The notes under the pieces were generated by a model, which saw only the letters and a list, made by a program, of their open reading frames with translations, had not been told where the DNA came from and did no database searches. Positions 10,774-21,686 of a DNA stretch of 64,000 nt are shown here, piece after piece. The position numbers were made by a program, and so were the translations under genes. The DNA is from Silene conica (lineage: Eukaryota > Streptophyta > Magnoliopsida > Caryophyllales > Caryophyllaceae): contig CM055314.2 in NCBI GenBank assembly GCA_029255685.2, positions 10,558,399 to 10,622,398 of the forward strand. Direction: 5' to 3'. The first letter of the stretch is position 1. Each line of letters starts with the position of its first letter.

Positions 10774-13700
10774 TACAAGTTGTGATATGAATGCTCTTCT
10801 TACTTGAATTAGGGCATGGAAACAAAAATAAGGGAAAGAAAAATCAAGCATAATGGATCAGTGGAACTAAGAGTAGCTCCACTCAGGATGATCAAGGAGC
10901 TTTGTTTTTCCTGCTTATTTTATTTCAAGTGTTGAAAGAACAATTTAAAATCCGTATTTTATTTCCTTGTTGGACGAGGAAATGTTAATCCTTTAAACAA
11001 TTGGTTGTATTTTGGATAATGAGGTGACTTGGTTTTCAACCCAAGTCACTATTGGTTTTATATTTATGTTCTTAATTAGTTTTAACACTTGCAAATCTTA
11101 AACATAGAATAAAATTGATTGTCACATTTCAATGTATGACCATTGAAACCGAATAGGTATAGGATACCCAATTCAAATCAAATCAAAATCAAATTAAGTT
11201 AAGAACTTAATTAAAGAGGAAAAGTTGTCATAAGGGTACACAAACCAACTTCAAAATCATTCTAAAGTATCTAAAGCTTTAAATTGAATATTTTCTGTAA
11301 TAAACCATAAGGATACACAAACCAACATCAAAGTCATTGCTTGTGGCCTTAGTAGCTATCTTTGGTGATAAAATAGGATTATTATTACAAAGATAGAGTG
11401 GGAGAAATTTGAAAAGCCACAAATAGCATATGATTTTGACAAGCACAAAGGATGTGATCTATTAGTGAATAGTAGGATTTATTGTGTTTTGGTTATGTGA
11501 AAGACAAGAAGGAAGATTAAGTTGTGGATGGGATCTACGATTTAAGAAAATCTGGGATCTACGATTTAAGAAAATCTACACCTTATGGTTGTAAAAGGTA
11601 GATTAGGCTATGGATAAGATTCTACGCCTTATCATCCCAAAAGTTGTGGATAAGCCTAAAAGTTGTAGATAAGATCTACGGTCTGGTAAAAATCTACGCC
11701 TTATATCCCAACGGCCCCGGCCCTGGAGGATACTTCAAAGATAAATTCTTGAAGTTTGAAAGGAAAAATTCTATACATGGATAAGATCCATGATATAGTC
11801 CTCGTACAGTACAAGATAAGATAAATGTGGGGAACTGAAAGTTCCCACACACAGAAATTGTACACCATAAGAAAAGACTCTTATAGAAACTACGGGAGGA
11901 CACTCGAAGAAAATTATTCAAGAGATTTTGCAAAGGCTCAAGAAGGGGTTCTTGGATTCAGATGGTGATCTAAATATGCCAATGCAAATTCTAAAATCCA
12001 TGAAATTTATAAGATATACATGCTAATAAATGAGATTTGTTGAGAGAAGCATAAGCTGACATTTGGATGTCTGCATTTATAAGATATACATGCTAATAAA
12101 TGAGATTTATTAAGAGAAGCATGGGTTGACATATGGATGCCAACAGTCTACAAAGTTAAGGGTAACTTTGTTGAAAGTAGTAAGGTGATTCATTGAGAAT
12201 GAATTCAGTAAACTCAATAACCGCTTTTCAAAAGGGTATTTGAAAAGGATGTGACTATTAGCACATATGGTTAAGTCCCAACCATTTCAATTCATTAAAT
12301 GTTAAGGAACATTGAATTGAGTGGGAGCTTTATGATTTACGGTTAAATGTAAAGTTCAGTGGGAGTTCTCGCTCCAGGATTTGAAGCTATTAAGTCATGG
12401 GTATGACTTCAGGATCTTCAGAATCAGGCAAGAACAAGAGTCTAGTGGGAGTAAACGTTATCTAAAACAACTCATTGCTCGTTTGGAATGAAGCATTGAT
12501 ACTCATGAAAGGTACACGAGTTTTGGTTCTAGATGACATATTGATATGAATTAAATCTAATTGAACATGAGATGTTTAGTTGAGATTATTAGAGACATCT
12601 TGGTGATAGTATTAAGGTTGTTCATAGAGATGAAGATAGTATAACCATGATGGGATCATGGAAATTTATCGAACCTTAAGTACTATTGTTTACACGTTTA
12701 AAATCACTAATGTTTCCGCCATTAGTATAATCGTGTAAAGTGGATGCGCACCGCTTACAGGACAACCCGTAGAGCAGTTTTTAAATCAATGATTAAACCT
12801 TGATCAATTGTCAAAGTATTCTCCAATGAAGATGAAAGACAAATTCAAGATATTGGAAGATAACTTAGTCGTATTGTAAAAGGTTTGCAACGACTCAAGT
12901 TCCAAGAAACCAAGCAAAGATTTGTGATAATCCTTGGCTTACATTCATTGACTATGCATCTCAATGACTTGTATTTTAACTACATGGTCATCACAAGATT
13001 CTACAAAATGTGTACGTTCACAAATTATGTAAAGACATTGCTGTGGCTGGGAGTTACACAATGCACATAATCTTATTCGCTAGTCATAATAGTGACTTGT
13101 CTCTTTCAGAGGAAAGATCAATGTATGGATATGATCCGCAAAATGAACGATCGCACGAACCGTGGTAAACCTGGTTTACTCAAAATGAAGATAAATACAA
13201 TTTTAAGGGATGTAAACGAGAGACCCTAAAGCTGATTGTAAATTAAATGGTGTTCAAAGGTTGACCACTTGGATGGTATAATCCACTAATTGTTTGAGTT
13301 ATTTATAACTCACGAAAGGTCAAGTAAAATTCAAATGGGATGGTAAGACCATATTGAACCCCATTAAAGTGAATTGAATTATCATGACCTCGCCCCTAGT
13401 TGCTTAAGTGAGGTGACATCTCAATGCAACCGGATGTGTGATGCGATTGATGGCGAGTTCAATTGCCATAGAGTCATACGAGATGACTAATCGATCACCT
13501 AGGCATAGACATGTTAAGATACATTTGCCGGGCTAATGACCGCTGATAGAGCTCTGGCGTACTCTTATTAAAAGACTGCCTGGTCGTGGCGGGAGCATCT
13601 ATCGTGTTTCACATGAGTCAGTTCTTGGACTAATGACTGTTCTCTGAGGTGGCATAGTTTTCAGATTAACTTTGATTTATGTCCTAACGCCTTCGTAACT

Positions 13701-14026
13701 GGGGTTTATAAGGACATATTTTGGGTTATGATGGGCTGTGGCTAGCCGGAAGGAATAAGTCGATTAGGAATTGTCCACCCCTTGTCAGGGTTGAGAAATA
13801 TCTCTAGGCCACTCGAGGAGAATAATAACTAGAAATGCGTGGCCACGCTCGGAAGGTATCTATGGTAGATAATTCCGGTCAGTAGTTATAACTCCAGATC
13901 GAGATAAACCACTCTAGATTTTAATCAATTGCCGGCACGACCTGAGAGGACGCCATGCATTGAGTGGGAGATAGTAATAGGGCAAGAGAATTGGTGACAC
14001 ACACTTGTCTCGGACAAGTGGGAGAT
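10774..14026 (+). other. E3 region after gag without recognisable pol
   Basis: About 3.25 kb with no ORF above 80 residues that looks real and no integrase, reverse transcriptase or RNase H motif in any frame I could read. It holds a perfect 24-bp tandem duplication (11530-11553 and 11554-11577) and a 70-bp imperfect tandem repeat starting at 12005 and 12075. It ends in a purine-rich run at about 14012-14026, the polypurine tract that primes the plus strand. Either pol was lost and replaced, or the segment is a long structural spacer. Confidence 0.7.
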
Positions 14027-15331
14027 TGTTGGAGGAAGTGTCCTCGACAATAGTGTGTTGACGTAATTAAAACTCATTTGAATGAAACACAACTGGGAGT
14101 GTTACTCTTTTAAAGTCGACTGATCAACATTTATCGATAATGATTGGCTGTCTAGAGTTTGACATTATCGTCATATGATGGTGGTGATCAGTTGATCCCT
14201 TAAGGTCATATCTTTAGGGAATTCCGTCTCAATGGAATAATTAGTTAATATTGTATTGGATACAAATTAATTAATAACTGGAAATTTTGGAAATAATTTT
14301 ATATGACGAATATTTTTATAATGGGATTATAATAATAATAGTCAAAGTAATAAAATAGTTTTATTACTCGTTTTTTTTTATTCGTTTGGGAAACGATTAA
14401 ATTGAGAATGAACACGGTTGATCATAAAATTACAAAGAGTTGTAATTAAATTATGACATTAAATTTTTTGTACAATAATAATTTCGAAATTATTAGTGTA
14501 ATTATTTAAATGTAATAAATTTGTAAATTATGAATTTTAATAGTTAAAATTGCACAATTAACAAATTGGGTCATGTGTTATGGAACATATGTGACATGTT
14601 ACAAATTAACACAATTGACAAAAATAAAATGGGTCCATATTAGACCACACTTGACCGTGTGATGTGTATTAGTGAGGTAGTGTGTTGTGGTAAGCTACTC
14701 TTACACATTATGCAAAAGCTTACATGCCTAGCCTTAGGTGTAAGGCATATTGTATGCTTTTGTGTAAGAGTAAGAGGCATGCATTGGCTTCATTTTGAAG
14801 GCCTTTGGCCGGCCAAGAGTGAGCATGGTAGCTCACCTTTGCTCTTTAAATACACTACAACACACTTCACAAAATACTACAAGTTTTGCACAAGTTTTGC
14901 ATACTAGTTGTTGTTGGTGATTATTTCACATACATACTACAACCTCCTTCATTCTTATGATACTTAGAAATAGTTTTTCTAAGTAAGAAATTATTTCTAT
15001 TACTAATAATATTAAGGGTAATATTATTAATATTTCTAGTATACTAATACTAATTTTCTAGTAACAAAATTAGTAATAGTTTGAGATCGGGTCCTTGATA
15101 CGCACCTTTTGGAGACGATTTTTCTTAGATCGTTATAAGGGTATTTCGGTGTTGAAGACTCAAGTAATAGGTGATTATTGAGTATAAACCTTCTAAAACC
15201 AATGTAAGGACAATCTCATCTTATGATATCATCTTGCATGCATAAGATCTATTTAAGTTTTTATGACTAAACTTAAAGAATCAAAACTCATATTAGATTT
15301 GAGTATAAAATGTGGAACTTAGTTTCCAACA
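14027..15331 (+). repeat. E3 3' LTR
   Basis: Direct repeat of 6042-7346 at a constant offset of 7985 bp, with the same length of 1305 bp and no difference noticed. The duplication GTGCT follows at 15332-15336, where E2 gag resumes. Confidence 0.93.
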
Positions 15332-16567
15332 GTGCTGTGGGTTTTGAACATTCTGGCTTGTCCATCTTAAGTTGGGATGGACATTATTATTATTTGGATC
15401 ATAGAAATTGTTCCCACGATAATGCTGAAAAGCGGCACATGTTTCATTAGATGAAGTACAGAACTTTGACACATGCCCTTCTCCACCGCACCTCTCACAA
15501 GCAAAGGGTCCGTCCTGAACGACGTTCACCTGGTAAATTCCTCCCTTGCTTCCACTCCCTAGATCGAGCTTTCCTGCAGCTTCAAACTTTTCCAACTTGG
15601 CCGTTAAGGCCTCAATTGCTGACAGGTTGTACTCAGATTTTCTCTGATTTCCTCTGGAAGTACCATGCTCAGCGCGGTGCACAGCAACGTCTTCTATTAA
15701 CTTGAGACCCTTAGTCTCTCCTGAATTATCCTGGAACCTTCCATTAGCTGCAGCATCTAAGTAGGCCCTGTTGTCATCATAGAGGCCATTGTAGAACTGG
15801 TTGCAAAGAAACCATTGTTCGAATCCATGATGTGGTATGGATCGAACAAGTCTCTTGAACCTGTCCCACGCCTCGCTAAAGTCTTCATTGGGACCTTGCT
15901 TGAAATTAGTGATCTGCGCTCTTAAAGCATTCGTCTTTGATGCAGAGTAATATTTCCTGTAGAATGCTAGGGCTAAGGTGTTCCAATCTGTAACTCCCGC
16001 AGCAGTGCGGTCAAGGTCTCTGTACCACTCTCTCGCAGAGTCCCTAAGGGAGAAGATAAACATGGTCTGTTTAATCTGGTCCTGCGTCACTCCTTCTGGG
16101 GGTGCTATAGAACATATGTAATCTGTGAAGATTTCAATATGCTTAGCTGCATCCTCATTGGCCGAGCCTCCAAATTGGTTTCTTTCAACCATAGTAATAT
16201 AGGCAGGCTTGGCCTCGAATGGCTTCCCAGTACCTGCAGGTAAAGTGAACCCTTTGTATAGGTCCTTTGCCTGAGGCATGGAGTGACTGGCAATAGTAGC
16301 TTCTTCTGTCATGTTATCTTCTTCTTTAGGAAAAACTGGAAAGTAGGTGGAAGGTGGTGTTTTTGGTGAAAGTGGATTGATGGGTGAATTTGGTTGTGAA
16401 GGTGGTGTTTTTGGTGAAGATGGTGGTAACTCGAAAAGGTCTTCCTGAAATAAAGAGGATGGTGACCCTCCCTCTTGATTTGCTAGAAGTTGCTTTCTTC
16501 TTTCCCTAAGAGTCCTCTCAATTTCGAGATCAAGTGGTAGGAGTTCTCCTTGAACTGACCTGCGCAT
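15332..16567 (-). CDS. E2 gag N-terminal part (retrotransposon gag domain)
   Basis: The minus-strand frame begins MRRSVQGELLPLDLEIE at 16567. After a Ser/Pro-rich stretch it carries the Retrotrans_gag domain (about residues 120-250), with the typical core DSAREWYRDL and the segment FYRKYYSASKTNALRAQI. A CCHC knuckle CERCGGEGHVSKFC lies about residues 355-370. It forms the capsid and nucleocapsid of an Athila-like particle. The gene is interrupted by E3 just beyond the knuckle; the rest of gag and the protease lie at 4402-6041. Start choice: first ATG after the leader, about 120 bp from the primer site. Confidence 0.88.
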
Positions 16568-16689
16568 AAGCGGAAACTACAAGAAAAAGGTGAGAAGGTT
16601 TAAGGAACAACAAGTTCCTTAAACAAAGAGAAACAAAAACAAAAAACAATAAACACTGGCGTCACCTCCCCGGCAACGGCGCCAAAATT
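16568..16689 (-). promoter_or_regulatory. E2 leader and tRNA-Asp primer-binding site
   Basis: Immediately next to the 5' LTR the minus strand reads TGGCGCCGTTGCCGGGG (about 16669-16685). This is complementary to the 3' end of plant tRNA-Asp including its CCA. A short leader of about 100 bases separates it from the gag start. Confidence 0.85.
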
Positions 16690-18240
16690 TGATGCCCGTC
16701 GTTGAGGGTACCAAAGATAAATTTATAATTCCTAACCTTAACAATAGATAGTGAAAGTCAGGGTCGAACCACAAAGAGGTGGGGAATGTTTATTGTCTTA
16801 ATGTTAATGTTTAAGGTAACAATTTTGGGGGTTTTAGTTGGTTGATTACTATATCTAAAGCAAAGATTAAAATAAAACAAGAATTAAAAGATGAGAATAA
16901 AATATAATAAAAGGGATGCTAGGATGTTCGGGTAATAAAAAGCTAAGGTAAAATAAATCCTAAGGTCAACATGTATTGCAGTCGCGTAAGGGGGTGTAAC
17001 ATATCTTTTTAGGTCTATGCTACCTAATAGCTCCTTTCGGCCTATGCTATTAGTTCCTAGGTCTCACAATTATTGGGTGTCAACAATAAGGGTGATTCCT
17101 AAATCCCAGGTTACATACCTTTCAGCCTTTAGTAACCTATCCGTCTTAAGGTGTAAACCAATGCCCTTCCCGTATCTTTCAATCTTGGGTAGGTCATTAC
17201 TAACATCCTACAAGTCTCCTATTGGTCTCATTGCAGGATATTATAATTTATAAGAAAAGACGAAATAAGAAAACAGACGCGAGTGGTCGACCGACCGGCT
17301 ACTCCAGTCGGCCGACCACGGCCTCGGTCGACCGACCGACTATTCCAGTCGGCCGACCGTGGTCCTGCTACAGGTCGGTTTTTCGGATTTTATTTACCTA
17401 TGCATATTATCCCCTAAATCCTAACATATGAAAATTAGCTACTCATAACTGTTAAGACGAATATAAAATTGGGAATAAACATGGGAAACATAGTAAAAAA
17501 TCTAAACATGCAAGATTCAAATAAAGCTTGGGATTCTAACTTAACAATTGTAATAAAAGCAATAAGAAAAATAATGAAATTAGATCAAAGAAGAATTACC
17601 ACAATTGGAATTAAGGCAGAACTGAATTAACTTTATTGAATACTTGGGAACTATTGAAAGATTGCAAAACTAAAAATATATGATGAGATTTAAGATAGTA
17701 GAAAGATGGTGTATTTGATAGATAAAAGATATAAAACCCTAATCACAAGATTAGTTTATATAGGGTAAAAACTAAGAGTTTCCTTATAATTCTAATTCTA
17801 CTTTATTTCCGAAAAAGAAACGCATGGGCTTCGCTCTGGTCGGCCGACCCGTTTAGCTGGTCGGTCGACCGCTTCTTGCTGGACTTCTCTTATTTCCGGC
17901 CCTTCTTGAAAATTGGGCTTATTAAAAATCAGGCATGGTCGGCCGACCCGTTTAGCTGGTCGGTCGACCGCATCTATACGGAAATCTTCGGATTTCTTCT
18001 GTTTTGACTTTTGGTACTTGATTTTGACTCCGGTTGACTTTCCATTTATTCCTTAATTTAAGCTAAAGACTTGAGGATACGAATTTGGTGCTAAATCGTC
18101 TCTTTTCCGCATAAATCTGCAAAAGTGCATAAAAATACGAAAGTACACAATTTGTGGGAAATAAAGGCTAAAACATAGTAAATGAGCGACCAAATACGTG
18201 TAAAAATAGATGTAAAACATCATAAAATAGACACGTATCA
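16690..18240 (-). repeat. E2 5' LTR
   Basis: Direct repeat of 856-2406 at a constant offset of 15834 bp, with about eight differences counted by eye. The TATA-like box lies at 17755-17762 on the minus strand. The paired-core hairpins lie at about 17024-17053 and 17108-17138, and the GC-rich modules at about 17283-17359, 17836-17870 and 17936-17970. The LTR ends GTATCA, followed by the duplication AGGCT. Confidence 0.93.
17755..17762 (-). promoter_or_regulatory. TATA-like box of E2 5' LTR
   Basis: Plus strand TTTATATA, so TATATAAA on the coding strand, within a CCCTATATAAACT context. It is the only clear TATA motif in the LTR, and the same base string stands at 1921-1928. The distance to the primer site leaves about 1 kb of transcribed LTR. 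Confidence 0.6.
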
Positions 18241-18256
18241 AGGCTCTGATACCAAT

Positions 18257-19739
18257 TGAAGAGTCTATTGATATAATATACTCAAGAAAGGGGGGGGGGG
18301 GGGGGGGGGGTTGAATTGAGTATGCCTTCTTTTTAAATCTTCTTCGATGTGTGTATGGTTGTATGATGATCTTTGAGTAGAGCAAATAATAAAGAGAGAC
18401 ACAATATTTTTGAAGTGGTTCAGTCTCACACTTTGAGACCTACGTCAACTATTCTCGATTAATAAAATTAGTACCAACTCTGGATTACAATTTTATCAAC
18501 CCTACTCGTGTGACTTTGATGTTAGTCACAACTCAGTCTAGATACCGTTAAATATCTAGCTACGACAAATACCGTTAAATATTTGTCTTACAACGAGTAC
18601 CGCTAAATACTCAATCTATCTTACGTAAATAAGATAAAGTCTTCAATGTTTTCTTGGTGTCACAATCTTGAATGAATAAGATCAATGCTTGAGCACTTGA
18701 ATCTTGAATCGGATATGACAATTAAAAGCTCGAACTTGAAGTATACGATCGGCGGTTTCTCTCTTGATTTGCGTGTATATGTGTGTATGTGTTTTTTTTT
18801 TAATTTAATGTATCATGGTAGTCTATTTATATAGAATATGTATCTAGGTAAATTAAACCCTAGATGATTTAGGAATATTACTTAAACTAGAATACTAGTC
18901 TTTTAGTAATATTACCTTAAATCTAATCTTAATATATTTAGGAAAGATTTAATAATATACTATATGTATTATATAAGGAATCAATTTCCTAATTCATATT
19001 TAGGAAAGATCTTTATATAATAAACAATTAGTATTCTTATTAAATCAACTTCCTAAACCATGTCAAAGATAATAAAATATATTACCATAATATAATCTTA
19101 GTTTGTTTAGGACATTAAATAAATACATAATATTTATTTAAATAAACCCTAAACGATTTATGGTAATGTGGCATATCACACGTTTCCAAAAATCGAAACA
19201 AACTTTATCTAGATTATATATTTTTGACAATAAAGATCATATAAAAATCCTTAGTTTATTTTAGTAATAAATAATTATCTCATAAGAAAATTATTTATTC
19301 CTTATTTAACTTAAATATATTTTATATAATCCTATTAAGATTAACAATTCTATTTATTAAAATAGAATACCAATTAGACATTAATTCTACACGACATAAA
19401 TTTGGAAACACACGTTTCAACCAAACACATATATTCCGATCATTTCTTCATAAAATAGAGTTATAGCTACGAGCTATAACTTGAATCCATCTTGTACTAA
19501 AGCTATAGTTGATGAATATAACTTTAGTTCATTATGCGCGCTTGTGATCTTCTATCAATCTTCGACTTAGTCAATTCATTGACTAATATGCTTGAATCTT
19601 TTATACTTGATTGATTAGATCTTGTTACTAATGTTCTGTACACTTAGCACATGATTATACATACGAGTATATAATATATAAATAGCTAGACTTGTCATTA
19701 TCAAAACATAAACATATATACTATATATATGGTTCAACA
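18257..19739 (-). repeat. E1 5' LTR
   Basis: A 1483-bp LTR running TGAAGAGTC to GGTTCAACA. It is preceded on the plus strand by the reverse of the primer site (18246-18256). It is homologous to the E7 LTRs but differs by several percent. It includes a 21-base G run at 18290-18310 where the E7 copies have 13 and 7. The TATA box lies at 18834-18843 (minus). Confidence 0.9.
18509..18636 (-). repeat. Hairpin array in E1 LTR (CCGTTAAA cores)
   Basis: Arms CTAGATA and TATCTAG surround CCGTTAAA at 18538-18559. Arms GACAAATA and TATTTGTC surround the same core next, then arms GAGTA and TACTC around CCGCTAAA. Last come arms TATCTTA and TAAGATA around CGTAAA, ending at 18636. A further hairpin at 18509-18530 has arms TGTGAC and GTCACA around TTTGATGTTA; in E7 the same hairpin has arms TACAAC and GTTGTA. 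The array lies downstream of the TATA box, so it should be in the transcript leader. Confidence 0.8.
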
Positions 19740-20443
19740 CTTTCGTTTTTCTCTGTTTTTCCCGTAGCACTTTTAGTTTGAAATCCGTTTAGTATGTACG
19801 CTTAAACTATCTGTGTTATGCATATTTACAATCTGTGACGTGTGGTAGTGATGCGTGGGTGGTGTTAGGGTAGTCGTTGACTTGTTCTGACCGTCGATGG
19901 GGGGTGTTTTACTCGGTGTCAGAGGCGTTTTTTTTTTTATAAAACCAGTTTTACGTTATGAACAACTCTGTTTCTAACCTGTTGCCTTCGATAATTTGTT
20001 CATGATTTCGTATGGGTGTTGGGTCGTCATGTAGATTGTAGTTAGGGTGTTGGGATGGTTTTTGTCACGGTGGTTGTGGGTTGTCGTGTCTGGAGTTGGA
20101 GTGGATTTCGTTTGGTGTCACAAATAACACGAACAGGGAACGTGTGTGGATACTGGGTGTTAGCGCCGGTTATAGACGGTGGTTGTGGTCAGTCGGCGGC
20201 CACTGACTCCTCTCCTGGGACCACCGTGGCTCAGTGGCGAGCCTGGTGGTGCCGGAGGAGAAGTCAGGGGTTGCAAGTGGTGTCAGAGGTAGTGTTTGTA
20301 TAGGTAGTTGGTCACGGTTCTGGTGGCTGCGTTTTTGGTTGCTGTTCGTGGGTTGCGTTTTATGTGCATACAGTAGGTTAGGGTAATACATGGTTAGTGT
20401 TTATAGTTTGGCTAATTTCGTTGTTAATGAATTACTGGATGTA

Positions 20444-20476
<33 letters not shown>

Positions 20477-21686
20477 GATATAATGTGGGTTTAGTAGTTG
20501 TTTTATCAAGGGTATTATTGTAAGTTTTGGGTAATGTATTGTTAGTGGTTTTATTAATGTTTGGTATTTAAATTACTATTGATATTAGAATTTATTTAAT
20601 ATTGGTTTGAGTATGTCAAAAATTCGAAATATGAGATTATTGTCCTTGTATGCTATAATTAGTAAATCTAAACTTAGCAAGTTTTTGTAAGCTCTAATAA
20701 ATTGTAACAATTGTTTAAGGTTTGAATGCTATTTTTGGTAAGTGCTATTTTCTTTAGAAAGTCCTTAAATGATAAGTCTATATATAGTAAGTTGCATTTG
20801 GCCTAAGTAAATCAATTTGAACAAGTGTCTTAGTGATGTTGGTTGTAAGAGTAAAATTTGACATTTAGCAATGTTCATAGGAACTGAATTTGAAGTGGAA
20901 TATTTCTAGACAGTGACTTCTATCTACAGACTTGCTATTTCAGGTAGGTTACACTGGTGCTTTACTCTGTATTTCAGTTACGTGTGGATGTGTATTGTCT
21001 GTTGAATGCAAGTATGAATTTCTGAGCATGATAGTTTATGGTTATTTATTTTGTGTTGCATTCATAATCATGGCATATGCATTGGATGCTGAGAAAGATG
21101 TGGATCAGATGATATTCTGATGAAAAGCCCAGGGTGGTTCTGCAGACCAGGCCTGGTGTCTTATCAGCTTTCGAGCTGGTGTTCGGCGACGGCCGATTAT
21201 AGTCTGCCGGGAGGTTCGGTATGGCTGGGTGTTTCGGGTTTGAGATTGAGATTGTGTTTGAGCTCGAGCATGACATAAGCATTTGCATATTATTGATGTG
21301 TTGCATTATTATTTATTATTGTGTTATCCTACTCAACCGCGAGGTCGACAGTGTATTCGTGTTCACCTACAATGATCCGGAATGGGGAGTAGATCTTTCA
21401 GGTCAGAGACAGGTGGACTAGGATTGGGCATGGAAGAGAGACATGGACTAGACCTACCTAGTTGCTAGATCACTTAGTTTTTTTTAGTTGGACATTTATT
21501 TATATTCCGTTGTTTTGGAAGTCTTGTGGACTATGCCTTGTAATAGACTTCAGTTTAACATTTATGATTAAAGTACTGTTTATCTTTCACTATGATTATC
21601 TACTACCCTGGTTTTACCAGGATGGTAACGGTCCTATTTACCTGGAAGTCCTAGTTCAGGCTCCTAGGTAAATGGGGGTGTTACAT
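19740..21686 (-). mobile_element. Probable LTR fragment of a chromovirus-like Gypsy element
   Basis: The right end on the minus strand reads TGTAACACCCCCATTTACC, the common opening of plant chromovirus LTRs. E1 abuts the left side, so E1 may have inserted into it. Just inside the right end are two hairpins, CCTGG/CCAGG near 21607-21621 and ATTTACCT/AGGTAAAT near 21635-21672. I found no partner LTR, no primer site and no coding region. The left boundary is uncertain and the extent given is an upper estimate. Confidence 0.4.
20447..20475 (+). repeat. (TTA)n microsatellite
   Basis: About ten uninterrupted TTA units inside AT-rich sequence. A plain simple repeat. Confidence 0.9.

Larger units (their letters stand above)
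6042..15331 (+). mobile_element. E3, gag-only Copia-type element (TR-GAG-like), inserted in E2 gag
   Basis: Two 1305-bp LTRs (6042-7346, 14027-15331) begin TGTTGGAGG and end TTCCAACA. They are flanked by the duplication GTGCT at 6037-6041 and 15332-15336. A primer site TGGTATCAGAGC (7349-7360) and a polypurine run ending GTGGGAGAT just before 14027 complete the frame of an LTR element. The 6.7-kb interior encodes one gag protein and nothing recognisable from pol. Large gag-only elements of this design are known as TR-GAG. I saw no difference between the two LTRs, so the insertion is very young. It looks structurally whole as a non-autonomous element. Confidence 0.92.
856..18240 (-). mobile_element. 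E2, Athila-like Gypsy element with gag-protease only, inserted in E1
   Basis: Two 1551-bp direct repeats (856-2406 and 16690-18240) begin TGATGC and end GTATCA. They are flanked by the 5-bp duplication AGGCT at 851-855 and 18241-18245. The primer site next to the right LTR reads TGGCGCCGTTGCCGGGG on the minus strand, complementary to the 3' end of tRNA-Asp, a mark of the Athila branch. Inside are gag and an aspartic protease but no recognisable reverse transcriptase, RNase H or integrase, so the element looks non-autonomous. Its gag is split by E3. I counted about eight LTR differences by eye (0.5 percent), which suggests an age of a few hundred thousand years at usual plant rates. Confidence 0.93.
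1..19739 (-). mobile_element. E1, Sirevirus-type Copia element (outer layer; left part outside window)
   Basis: Visible parts are a gag fragment at 1-827, a leader up to 855, and the primer-site side plus 5' LTR at 18241-19739. Everything from 856 to 18240 is inserted E2. E1 belongs to the same family as E7: the gag fragment matches 55529-56345 almost base for base, and the E1 leader and LTR align with 56346-57865. The uninterrupted E7 sequence at about 56365-56385 is the empty-site version of the E2 insertion point. The minus-strand primer site TGGTATCAGAGC fits initiator tRNA-Met, usual for Copia. Its 3' LTR and the rest of its coding region lie outside the window. The element is broken. 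Confidence 0.9.

Noticed and set aside
18290-18310. 21-base G run as pure assembly error
   Set aside because: A G run stands at the same place in three LTR copies with different lengths; the exact length may still be affected by sequencing, so only the variability is reported.
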